A DNA stretch of 7,605 nucleotides from Planctomycetaceae bacterium (GTDB lineage Bacteria; Planctomycetota; Planctomycetia; Pirellulales; Pirellulaceae): the NCBI GenBank assembly GCA_002685655.1, contig NYXM01000173.1, positions 1 to 7,605 on the forward strand. Reading direction: 5' to 3'. A program made the translations under genes and the position numbers. Shown here in pieces: positions 1-5,889 of this stretch. The notes below the pieces were generated by a model. That model was not told the DNA's origin, ran no database searches, and saw only the letters and a program-made list of their open reading frames with translations. The stretch's first letter is position 1. Each line of letters opens with the position of its first letter.

Positions 1-854
1 GGCTCGAACGGTTCAGCCGAATCGGCTTCGCCACCCGCAGGCGCGTCGGTGTAGAGGATTCCTGCGAAGTCAGCGGCCGTTTCAGCGGCAGCCAACACGG
101 CAAGCGTGAATCGACGTAGTTGTGCGAAGAGCGGCAGCGCGGGCGTGATGTCCGGAATGCCGCGCGCCTGTCCTGGTCGGTCGCAGCGGAAGTAATGAAT
201 CACACCGTCCGCAGGATACGGGTCATAAGACAGGCTGTTGACGACGAAGCGGTCGCTCCCCGGATGTTCCTTGAGGACGTGATACGCCACTGGATTGCCG
301 AAGGCGTCGAATACGATTCCATCAACGGCGTTGAGCTGACTGGGAGACAGATCGGGCGTGCAGACCTGTTCCGCCTCGACCAGTCGCAAATCGAGATTGA
401 TCGGGGACGGCGAATCTTCGTTACTGGTCAGGATGGCAAACGCCTCGCCATCACTGGCTCGAGCCATTCGCATTGTGCGGAGCTTTTCAGGCAGTCCAAC
501 CGCCGCGGACCACTTGGCAAACTCGCGCTCGACCATCCGATTGGCCTCGCCATCGGGCGTGAGCATCTGTAATCGCGGGCCGGTACCCACGACGTCGTTG
601 GCGAGGGTGAGGACGATGCCCCGGGCATAACTGTTGTTGGCCACTTCGTAGCGGGCTCGATTGCGTAGCGTGCAACGCACGTCCGGGCTGTTGGCGGCGT
701 TGGCGCTGAGCCCATCTGCATTAGCCCAATGCCGTCGGTTATCCGCCGTGGTCGTGGCCGCGTCGTAGCGGCCTCGCAGCGTCCGACGGCGCAGCAGCCG
801 CGCGCCATCCGTTCCGGACGTTGATCGAAGCACTTTGGCGACCCAATTCCACAC
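1..854 (-). CDS. Phage portal protein, lambda gpB family (partial, C-terminus outside window)
   Basis: The portal forms the dodecameric ring at the capsid vertex through which TerL pumps DNA and to which the connector and tail attach. The minus frame is open from a GTG at 854-852 to the window edge: 284 codons plus two bases, so the C-terminal part is missing. Recognisable lambda-portal segments are DAATTTADNRRHW (31-43), RARYEVANNSYARGIVLTLA (66-85) followed by NDVVGTGPRLQ (86-96), ASDGEAFAILT (133-143), FDAFGNPVAYHVL (182-194) and RPGQARGIPDITPALP (226-241). The last is the conserved region just before the tunnel/clip region. The GTG start lies one base after the stop of the upstream 65-aa gene, and only a weak CGGGA precedes it, so translation is probably coupled. 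The N-terminus WNWVAKVLR fits the usual start of the family. The position after terL and a gpW-position gene matches lambda order. Family call is firm; exact start is moderate. Confidence 0.92.
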   Translation of the reverse strand, partial: MWNWVAKVLRSTSGTDGARLLRRRTLRGRYDAATTTADNRRHWANADGLSANAANSPDVRCTLRNRARYEVANNSYARGIVLTLANDVVGTGPRLQMLTPDGEANRMVEREFAKWSAAVGLPEKLRTMRMARASDGEAFAILTSNEDSPSPINLDLRLVEAEQVCTPDLSPSQLNAVDGIVFDAFGNPVAYHVLKEHPGSDRFVVNSLSYDPYPADGVIHYFRCDRPGQARGIPDITPALPLFAQLRRFTLAVLAAAETAADFAGILYTDAPAGGEADSAEPFE

Positions 855-855
855 G

Positions 856-1053
856 TCAGTCGATTCCCGGAGGCACGAGTTTGTTAAATCGCAATCCACG
901 ACTCTTGGACTTGGCGGCCTCTTTCGACGCCAGATACTTGTCCGCCTCGATCTGGTCGGTCAGCTTGTGCTGCTCGACGCTCCCCGCATCGCCAGCCGCT
1001 CTGGCTGGCCCTTGGGCGTTTTCGCGGATGGTGTCTTTGAGATCGTCAGCCAT
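856..1053 (-). CDS. Small head-completion/connector-position protein (65 aa)
   Basis: This 65-aa protein lies between terL and the portal gene, where lambda encodes gpW (68 aa), the head-tail joining protein. That placement suggests a head-completion or portal-accessory role, but the sequence shows no clear similarity to gpW, so the function is inferred from position and size. It begins MADDLKDTIRENAQGPARAA. Residues 26-50 (VEQHKLTDQIEADKYLASKEAAKSK) should form an amphipathic helix, and it ends in a short basic/hydrophobic tail, LRFNKLVPPGID. To my recollection the DTIRENAQGP and DQIEADKYLASK motifs recur in small proteins just upstream of portal genes in other phages. The ATG at 1053 has GGGAG nine to ten bases upstream; a TTG five codons earlier overlaps that ribosome site and is rejected. 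The stop at 856-858 is one base from the portal GTG. Confidence 0.8.
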   Translation of the reverse strand: MADDLKDTIRENAQGPARAAGDAGSVEQHKLTDQIEADKYLASKEAAKSKSRGLRFNKLVPPGID

Positions 1054-1141
1054 CAAAGTCGCTCCCAACGTGGACGTGAATTACGCCCGCCTATTGGGAT
1101 AACAACCCGGTGCGGAGGCAAACTGACGAAATCGACTGAAG

Positions 1142-1173
1142 AGATTGCGGAATCGTGCTACATCTAGCAATCT
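1142..1173. repeat. 7-bp inverted repeat upstream of the plus-strand insert genes
   Basis: AGATTGC (1142-1148) and GCAATCT (1167-1173) are perfect inverted copies separated by 18 bases, just before the possible start at 1186. The right arm lies inside the 10-bp direct repeat that recurs at 1849-1858. It could be an operator or part of an insertion boundary. The arms are short enough to arise by chance. Confidence 0.3.
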
Positions 1174-1175
1174 TG
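1166..1175. repeat. Direct repeat AGCAATCTTG, left copy
   Basis: AGCAATCTTG here is identical to 1849-1858. The two copies bracket the plus-strand insert and lie 683 bp apart. The right copy covers the last codons (QDC) of the zinc ribbon gene. This is the geometry expected of a target-site duplication or of recombination at short homology. A 10-bp match within about 700 bp is not rare by chance, so the position matters more than the length. Confidence 0.4.
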
Positions 1176-1185
1176 GGGTGGCTTT

Positions 1186-1341
1186 ATGAGCGTGAAGCAA
1201 TTCGCTGTAGTTTGGCGAGGCCGACTGCTGCCTCGTCTACCGCCTGACTTACGACAGGATGGCACTTTGAATTCGCAGATGCCAAAATGCATGTTGCAAG
1301 TCGCGCAGGGTCTGGTTGGGATCCGCGAGAAGGAGGTGTGA
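1186..1341 (+). CDS. Possible small protein (51 aa), unknown function
   Basis: ATG at 1186 opens a 51-codon frame ending at TGA 1339-1341, just before the membrane protein start at 1354. The protein begins MSVKQFAVVWRGRLLPRL and ends GLVGIREKEV; it is basic, has no membrane segment, and matches no family I recognise. GGGGTGG lies about five bases before the ATG. The last codons run through AAGGAGG (1330-1336), so ribosomes finishing this ORF would stop close to the next start. It may be a leader peptide or a coupled partner of the membrane protein. It may equally be a chance frame in a spacer that otherwise holds no gene between 1054 and 1353. Evidence is limited to length, ribosome site and spacing. 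Confidence 0.35.
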   Translation: MSVKQFAVVWRGRLLPRLPPDLRQDGTLNSQMPKCMLQVAQGLVGIREKEV

Positions 1342-1353
1342 AAGGGTTGAAAC

Positions 1354-1737
1354 ATGAGCGGATTGAGACTCATCGCCAGTTATTCCATCAGCCTCGCTGT
1401 TTTGTGGCTGATCACGTCAATTGCGGCGGGAGTCTGGATAGGATCCGTTTCGGAGGGGGTCGGGCTGGCAACGGCCGTACCGTTTGCTCCTCCGTTGTAT
1501 GGCGTTGCAGTGCTCGTTGCGGACTGGGAAGACTTGTCGCTGGTGGACAAGAAGTTTGTGTTGGCTATGACATGTCTGACGTCATCTCTGGTGCTAATTG
1601 CCAGTGTGATCACGGCGTTCTGTAAACGAGCGCAGAAACGCTGGCTCGTCGTTTCCCAGGTGCTGCTTGTCGTGTATTGGGCGGTCGGTGCATGGGTGAC
1701 TTATCTGCTGGCATACGCCTTGTCTCACATGCCGTAG
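1354..1737 (+). CDS. Hypothetical multi-pass membrane protein (127 aa), moron-like
   Basis: I do not recognise a family. The protein is strongly hydrophobic, with three to four likely transmembrane segments: about residues 5-30 (ending AAGVWIG), 37-56 (a weaker, proline-containing segment), 68-89 (FVLAMTCLTSSLVLIASVITAF) and 98-122 (LVVSQVLLVVYWAVGAWVTYLLAYAL). A charged DWEDLSLVDKK loop and a basic KRAQKRW loop separate the later segments. There is no cleavable signal peptide. AAAGGG (1341-1346) lies seven bases before the ATG, and a stronger AAGGAGG lies further up at 1330-1336. It is encoded opposite to the head genes, between terL/zinc ribbon and the portal, and its composition looks less GC-rich than theirs. 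That is typical of a moron, such as an exclusion or lysogenic-conversion protein, though function is open. A holin is less likely given location and strand. Confidence 0.6.
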   Translation: MSGLRLIASYSISLAVLWLITSIAAGVWIGSVSEGVGLATAVPFAPPLYGVAVLVADWEDLSLVDKKFVLAMTCLTSSLVLIASVITAFCKRAQKRWLVVSQVLLVVYWAVGAWVTYLLAYALSHMP

Positions 1738-1846
1738 TAGTCCAGCATCTCGGTGACACGTGCCGTAGGGGAGATGACGACTGGAATGGGAGCGACTCGA
1801 ACGATGAGTGCCGACGCCGGCCGACACGAGAAGCCATAGCCTCAGA
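1738..1846. other. Spacer between membrane protein gene and zinc ribbon gene
   Basis: This 109-bp convergent spacer lies between the ends of the plus-strand membrane protein and the minus-strand zinc ribbon gene. I see no gene. CATCTC (1746-1751) and GAGATG (1771-1776) could pair with a 19-base loop, but no T-run follows, so I do not call a terminator. Confidence 0.4.
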
Positions 1847-2044
1847 TCAGCAATCTTGAGACGGCCGGGAATGTGCCGGCGGCGCCTCGAAGGTTACTAC
1901 TCGTCTCCCACAGTGGCGGCATGTCTTGCGGCGGCGAATCCGGCCGTCGCGCAACGGCTCGGTGTGGGTCGTGTCGAAGTGTCGGCAGCCGCACTGCGGA
2001 CAACGAATGCCACGTTCGGATCGCGGAGGTGACTTAAATGTCAT
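1847..2044 (-). CDS. Small zinc ribbon protein (65 aa)
   Basis: A probable nucleic-acid-binding zinc ribbon. Two CxxC knuckles are seen: CPQC at residues 15-18 and CRHC at 42-45, with a basic strand GRIRRRKTC between them and GRRVVTFE after. The pattern (CPxC, about 23 residues, RRRxxCxxCGRRxxTFE) resembles the N-terminal ribbon of NrdR-type regulators and other transcription-factor-type ribbons. There is no ATP-cone domain, so it is not NrdR itself. ATG at 2044 overlaps the terL stop as ATGA, and GGAG lies nine bases upstream, so it should be translated with TerL. The role could be regulation of late transcription or assistance to packaging; neither is shown. The last three codons (QDC) coincide with a 10-bp direct repeat found again at 1166, so the C-terminus may have been reshaped by an insertion. 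Confidence 0.78.
   Translation of the reverse strand: MTFKSPPRSERGIRCPQCGCRHFDTTHTEPLRDGRIRRRKTCRHCGRRVVTFEAPPAHSRPSQDC
1849..1858. repeat. Direct repeat AGCAATCTTG, right copy
   Basis: Second copy of the 10-bp sequence at 1166-1175. It covers the QDC codons and part of the stop codon of the zinc ribbon gene on the minus strand. Together the copies delimit the opposite-strand cassette. Confidence 0.4.
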
Positions 2045-5000
2045 TTGCGTCGGCTCCGCTGGAGTTCGGCAAAGCTAACGCGCTGGCGTGAAGGAGCGGG
2101 AACTGCTTCCGTCCCCTGCAGGGATACACCCTGCATCGAAGCCGCCACCGCGCACCCGACCAGGCCGTCAAACCAATGGTTGTCGCCCCGCTCGGGACGC
2201 ATTTTCCATTCGTCGACGGTGCGACCACGTCCCTCCGTCTTCACGCGGTACTCGGCCGATAGGTGCTCGGCGAGCAGACGATGCTGATCCGGGCTATCGC
2301 CGAATAGCGACAGACATCCGCGATCGCCCATCGTGACCGCCAGCCGCGAATGCACAAACGACTTCCAGAAGTTGGTGTCGTAGACGACATGCCGTACCGC
2401 CCGCTTGCCACGCACGTTCGGCACTCGCCAGTTCAAGCCGACACGATCTCCTGGCCGGCGTTGATATTCTGAGAACGGCTGACTGGACGCCCCTACGAAA
2501 CGCCCATGACTCGGCATGATCACGCTGGCGTGGGCCGATTGCCGGCAGAACTGGGAGACCACATCGGTGGACGAACCCCAGTTGGCGTCAATCAGACACC
2601 GCTCGATCCGCAGCATGGCGCCGTCGTCACGCTTCCATTCGCGACTGAGATAGTCTGCGGTCAGCCGCTCCAGCCCCGCGTAGATCGCGCCCTCCAACCC
2701 GCTGGCCTTCGTTGCCAGCGACAGCGTATTACGGGCGTCGCGAAGTGTGAAGTACGGGCGTTTCTGATCGGGGAACGATCCATAGTCTACGACGTAGCCG
2801 GTGAAGTTGTCCTCCCAGGCCGTAACCACAAAGAACAGCAGGTTGGCTTGCACGTCGATGAACATGGTCAGGTGGTTACAGGCGATCGGTACGGCATGTC
2901 GCGGCATGCGATTTGTTTTGTTGGCGATCGCATCGGCAGTTAGCTCGTCGTCGGTTCCGGCAGCCACCGGCAGTGGCTCGTTTTGGTATTCGGCGAAGAA
3001 CGCCGCTTCATCCTGTAGTTTCAAATTCACGGCATGCTGGATCGCCGACACTTCGTCATGGTTGCGTCGCTCGGGCCAGGCGATGATGGCACCCACGTCC
3101 ATCGCCTTTTGGTTCGCGGCATAGAACTCCGTGGCCAGGCGAATGTCGCCATGCTGCCGTAGGCTCTCCGCTCGCACCTCACCGTAACGCTGCCACAACT
3201 TCTCGTCGGTGGGAAACGAGTAGACCATCTTGGTTCTCTCCCCATTCCATTCCGGGTGTTTGTCACGGCTGAGAATGTTGTCGGCCATGTCGCTGGGGCG
3301 AATCACGGTGCAAGGCATGATGCCGGAGATCTTTTTTCCCGGACCAGACAGGCCGAGGATGGCGCCGGCCAGGATGCTCTCGCGTGTCGCGCACTGTGAC
3401 AGCGATCGGGCGGACTCGTCGGTCTGCGGATCGTCGATCACCACCAGTGACGGCCGGACCGTGTGGCCGTCGGCCCGCTTGTATTTCATGCCGCGAATCC
3501 GACCGGTGATCCCGGCCACCTTGATGATCGCGCCGCTGGCGATGCTCCCCGGCATGGTTGGCAACACGACCTCACGGGCAGTCCAACCGATGTGCGTCCG
3601 CTCTCCCTTGTAAAGCTGACCATTGCAACGGTTGGCGATGCCGTCGAGACACTGAATCGGAAACACGACCTCGGGATAGTCCTCCAAGAGGAGATCGTTT
3701 CCGTCTAGCTCCATCTTGATCGAGTCGAGCATGTCCATCGCGTGACCTTCGTCGGAACCGATCAGGCAGACGAATTCACGGTGGCCGTTGAGTACTGCCC
3801 AGATGCAAGCGCACTCACAGATGGTTGTGTTGTGAGTGGGGACCATCTTTCGCCCACACAGGTAGAGGCTGGACGGCGAATCGACTTGGATACAGCGGAC
3901 GGGGACGCTGGGCACCGGATCAATAGAGACGATCTGACGATAGCTGGTCATTCCGCGAGTGGCAGGACGTGGTCCGAGAAGAGCAAGCTTACGGGCCAGC
4001 CGAAACACTGGAAGATCCTTGAAGGCAGAGAATCCGTATCGTAGAAACGGTCCGAACCTACGTCCCTCGCGAGTCATGTATCTCGTTCGACAGGTCCACT
4101 TCAGCCCCAAACCGCTGAGGAGATCTCCGAGGTCGCGGGCCAACGGGCCGTCCTTGAGCGTGATTTCACAACGTCCTCCCGGTTGCGCGGAACCGTCGGT
4201 ATCCATAAGCCCCTGCAACAAGGCCAGCCGCTGCCATTGTGCGGCCCGCAGGTAGTCTGTTGGAATGCGTTTCTCATGGAGAATCCCAAGTTCCTGCAAC
4301 CGCACTCGCAATGAGGAAATCTTTCCTCTGCGGACGCTGCTCCAACGATCTAGTGAATCGATGCCGGCAACTGTGCCGTACGTGAGACCCGACCAGTCCG
4401 CTGCTGTGCTCGTGGAAACACCGCACTCCAGTGCGGCCATGGCGTGCCGCAATCGTCGTGTCTTCTGACTGGGAGCTTTGTGTCCCTTCCCGACTGTTAG
4501 CGTGGCCACGTTGTCGGTGACGATGCGTACGTGAACATTTTCACCACAGTCGCGCAGCCGGCACATTGTCTCTTCAGCGTCGTTCCGATGAACCGTCACC
4601 CGGTTGCCTCCCCGGCTCCCGTCACCGAGCCAGTAGCCCAACACGTAGGGATGAATGGGTAACTCGACATCGATTCCGCGTAACGGTTGAGCCACCTTCA
4701 CACGATAGCGTCGCTCGACTCTTCCGGAGTTTGTCGGCAGGTCTACACGAGATGACATCAATTGGGTTGGCAGAGTAAGCGGGTTCCGCCGACTCCAGCG
4801 ATCTTCCACACTCCAAAGATGTTCTCCATCACAGACGATTGACTCGCCGTCGCTAAAAGTAACGCGATAGCAGGGGCGGTGGTGCATGATCTCGGTTACG
4901 AACCGAACCTGACAGGGCCATCCTTCCTCGTCGTAAAGGAAGTCGCCAACTTGGACTTTCTCCATGGTCGTCCACCCAAACGGCGTTGGTAGTGGTGTGT

Positions 5001-5493
5001 CAAGTGCCAGAGCTTTGCCGCTACCTCTAGGCATGGCCATCGCAAACAAACCGCCACGCAACACGGCCTGTTCGATCTTCGCAATGACCTTCAAGTGATC
5101 GGGAGACCAGGGCAAGTGAAACGTAAGCGGAAAGTATGATTCGCAGAAGAAGCGGAAATCGGACGCAGCCTGTGTCTTTCGATCGGGAGTCAGGACGTCG
5201 GGCAACTCACCAATGTCGCGACCCGCGATCGCCATCGCGACGTTGCGAGCGCGAGCCTTCTCTTTCACCTTTTCGTACGGGTCCCCATCGGGTTCGGGCC
5301 GTGGTGTATGGCGAATCTCCATCAGCCATGCCACGTAGCGCAACAAATCAACGTGCCGTGCGTCACCGATTCGCAGGCCAGCCCGCGTGCGATGGCGATG
5401 CATTTGACGCTCGTTGATCACCTCGCCCAACGGCGTGGAGTTCAACAGGCGGCAAAGTTCGCTTGGCCGAAGTTTTCTCGGATCACTCGCCAC
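2041..5493 (-). CDS. Phage terminase large subunit (TerL) precursor with in-frame intein
   Basis: TerL is the ATP-driven motor and nuclease that cuts concatemeric DNA and pumps it through the portal. The 1150-residue precursor has an N-terminal small DNA-binding-like segment (1-60). The ATPase follows: FPLTFHLPWSPDH (121-133), and a Walker A, PRGSGK (155-160), that is completed only after splicing by TT (556-557). Walker B is LVVIDDPQTDE (683-693). The C-terminal RNase H-like nuclease shows the expected acidic residues D880 (MFIDVQ), D969 (CLIDANWG) and D1104/D1109 (GDNHWFDG). Removing residues 161-555 leaves 755 residues, a normal TerL size. The GHWFDG-type ending and the lambda-type neighbours favour a GpA-like subgroup, but the subfamily is uncertain. 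The start is GTG at 5493-5491 with AAGGAG seven bases upstream, overlapping the previous gene by 11 bp. The stop overlaps the next gene as ATGA. This is the central gene of a coupled packaging operon. Confidence 0.95.
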   Translation of the reverse strand: MASDPRKLRPSELCRLLNSTPLGEVINERQMHRHRTRAGLRIGDARHVDLLRYVAWLMEIRHTPRPEPDGDPYEKVKEKARARNVAMAIAGRDIGELPDVLTPDRKTQAASDFRFFCESYFPLTFHLPWSPDHLKVIAKIEQAVLRGGLFAMAMPRGSGKALALDTPLPTPFGWTTMEKVQVGDFLYDEEGWPCQVRFVTEIMHHRPCYRVTFSDGESIVCDGEHLWSVEDRWSRRNPLTLPTQLMSSRVDLPTNSGRVERRYRVKVAQPLRGIDVELPIHPYVLGYWLGDGSRGGNRVTVHRNDAEETMCRLRDCGENVHVRIVTDNVATLTVGKGHKAPSQKTRRLRHAMAALECGVSTSTAADWSGLTYGTVAGIDSLDRWSSVRRGKISSLRVRLQELGILHEKRIPTDYLRAAQWQRLALLQGLMDTDGSAQPGGRCEITLKDGPLARDLGDLLSGLGLKWTCRTRYMTREGRRFGPFLRYGFSAFKDLPVFRLARKLALLGPRPATRGMTSYRQIVSIDPVPSVPVRCIQVDSPSSLYLCGRKMVPTHNTTICECACIWAVLNGHREFVCLIGSDEGHAMDMLDSIKMELDGNDLLLEDYPEVVFPIQCLDGIANRCNGQLYKGERTHIGWTAREVVLPTMPGSIASGAIIKVAGITGRIRGMKYKRADGHTVRPSLVVIDDPQTDESARSLSQCATRESILAGAILGLSGPGKKISGIMPCTVIRPSDMADNILSRDKHPEWNGERTKMVYSFPTDEKLWQRYGEVRAESLRQHGDIRLATEFYAANQKAMDVGAIIAWPERRNHDEVSAIQHAVNLKLQDEAAFFAEYQNEPLPVAAGTDDELTADAIANKTNRMPRHAVPIACNHLTMFIDVQANLLFFVVTAWEDNFTGYVVDYGSFPDQKRPYFTLRDARNTLSLATKASGLEGAIYAGLERLTADYLSREWKRDDGAMLRIERCLIDANWGSSTDVVSQFCRQSAHASVIMPSHGRFVGASSQPFSEYQRRPGDRVGLNWRVPNVRGKRAVRHVVYDTNFWKSFVHSRLAVTMGDRGCLSLFGDSPDQHRLLAEHLSAEYRVKTEGRGRTVDEWKMRPERGDNHWFDGLVGCAVAASMQGVSLQGTEAVPAPSRQRVSFAELQRSRRK
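3829..5013 (-). other. Class 3 intein with LAGLIDADG homing endonuclease, in the TerL P-loop
   Basis: Precursor residues 161-555 (395 aa) form a self-splicing element. The N-terminal block reads ALALDTPLPTPFGW, where standard inteins start with Cys; position 1 is Ala161. Block B is CDGEHLW, with His225 and Trp227. Block F is VRCIQVDSPSSLYL, with Cys534. The C-terminus is VPTHN, with penultimate His554 and terminal Asn555, followed by Thr556 of the host protein. Trp at B:12, Cys at F:4 and Thr at +1 make the WCT triplet that defines class 3 inteins, in which the internal Cys starts splicing through a branched intermediate. Two endonuclease dodecapeptide motifs lie between the splicing halves. 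The junctions were fixed because rejoining GSGK to TT restores a Walker A motif. All splicing residues I can check are present, so it should be active. Confidence 0.93.
4192..4644 (-). other. LAGLIDADG homing endonuclease core of the intein
   Basis: Precursor residues 284-434. The first motif is VLGYWLGDG (284-292) with acidic Asp291; the second is LQGLMDTDG (426-434) with acidic Asp433. Both metal-binding aspartates are present, so nothing in the motifs indicates decay. Between them lies RHAMAALECGVSTSTAADW and following residues (349-390), which looks like an extra helix-turn-helix-type insertion, then SLRVRLQELGILHEKRIPTDYL, which is typical of the family. The likely function is to cut intein-free terL alleles at the P-loop codons. 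Confidence 0.85.
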
Positions 5494-5689
5494 GCCCCAT
5501 CTCCTTAACCAGCCACGCGGCGTAATGCATGAGGTTCATCGTGCCGTCGGGATTCTGCGGAGCGCCGGCCTCTAGGTCCGTAGCAATCTGTTCCACGGGA
5601 ACGCGAAGCTTGGCTGCGGCCGAGAGCAACTTGGCAGCTTGTTCGGGCGTTAGTCGATTGGGGTCCAGCGGAGCGTTGTCAGCACTCAT
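5483..5689 (-). CDS. Small terminase-like protein (68 aa)
   Basis: This gene sits directly upstream of terL, where phages encode the small terminase subunit that recognises the packaging site. It encodes 68 residues beginning MSADNAPLDPNRLTPEQAAK. It is helical and acidic, and at 68 aa it is shorter than typical TerS proteins. Its pattern DPxxLxP...LL...AG...YxAWL is shared with residues 4-57 of the adjacent TerL at nearly identical spacing, so the two look like copies of one domain. ATG at 5689 was chosen because GGAGAGGGGG lies just upstream; the frame is open further up to 5878 but that extension (low-complexity, over the promoter region) has no comparable start. The end overlaps the terL GTG by 11 bp, indicating translational coupling. 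The DNA-binding role is inferred from position and from the domain pattern. Confidence 0.7.
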   Translation of the reverse strand: MSADNAPLDPNRLTPEQAAKLLSAAAKLRVPVEQIATDLEAGAPQNPDGTMNLMHYAAWLVKEMGRGE

Positions 5690-5719
5690 CACCGCCCCCT
5701 CTCCGCCACTTTGGCAACT

Positions 5720-5747
5720 GACGCCACACGGCGCGAACTGTGGCGTC
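5720..5747. promoter_or_regulatory. 9-bp perfect inverted repeat in the packaging operon leader
   Basis: GACGCCACA (5720-5728) and TGTGGCGTC (5739-5747) are perfect inverted copies around a 10-base centre. The centre-to-centre spacing is about 19 bp, two helical turns, which would suit a dimeric DNA-binding protein. In RNA from the minus strand it would form a hairpin about 30 bases before the start of the small terminase-like gene. No T-run follows on either strand. Operator, leader hairpin and terminase recognition site are all possible. Confidence 0.5.
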
Positions 5748-5796
5748 CTGGGGTGATCTTCGCCTCCTTCTTCGCCCGGTTCGGCGCCGCCACACG

Positions 5797-5811
5797 GGCC
5801 CAATCTGGGCC
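5797..5811. repeat. Short perfect hairpin in divergent region
   Basis: GGCCCA and TGGGCC are perfect inverted copies separated by ATC. No poly-T follows on either strand, so it is not called a terminator. It may be an operator half or a chance palindrome. Confidence 0.3.
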
Positions 5812-5851
5812 TCAAAAGAAACCTGCTGAAATCCGGCTGAATTGTCGCCAA

Positions 5852-5889
5852 GAGCGCTTGATGTGTTTCGCGACGCATGGCTCATGTGT
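5852..5889 (+). promoter_or_regulatory. 38-bp repeated promoter-like element, copy 1
   Basis: The element starts GAGCGCTTGATGT and ends ATGGCTCATGTGT. It matches 7330-7367 at 32 of 38 positions without gaps; all mismatches fall in the middle. It lies 47 bp before the ATG at 5937, the first gene of the plus-strand row. TTGATG (5858-5863) resembles a -35 box, and the conserved CTCATGTGT begins 17 bases later, where a -10 would be; it is a poor match to TATAAT. A phage-specific or alternative sigma promoter, or an operator for a phage regulator, is the best reading. Confidence 0.55.

Noticed and set aside
120..572. A 150-codon plus-strand open frame at the left end
   Set aside because: It lies antisense to the portal gene, whose minus-strand frame translates to clearly recognisable portal protein throughout.
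428..808. A 126-codon minus-strand frame at the left end
   Set aside because: It is in the wrong minus frame over the portal gene; the portal frame from GTG 854 carries the family motifs.
1164..1373. A 69-codon minus-strand frame ending QDC like the zinc ribbon protein
   Set aside because: The shared ending comes only from the 10-bp direct repeat; the rest has no family features or ribosome site.
2045..5508. Several plus-strand open frames of 60-145 codons across the terminase gene
   Set aside because: All lie antisense to the continuous, well-recognised TerL/intein frame and show the irregular composition expected of antisense frames.
5483..5878. A longer 131-codon form of the small terminase-like protein
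   Set aside because: The extra 63 residues are low-complexity, cross the divergent control region and the 38-bp element, and lack a suitable ribosome site, whereas ATG 5689 has a strong one.
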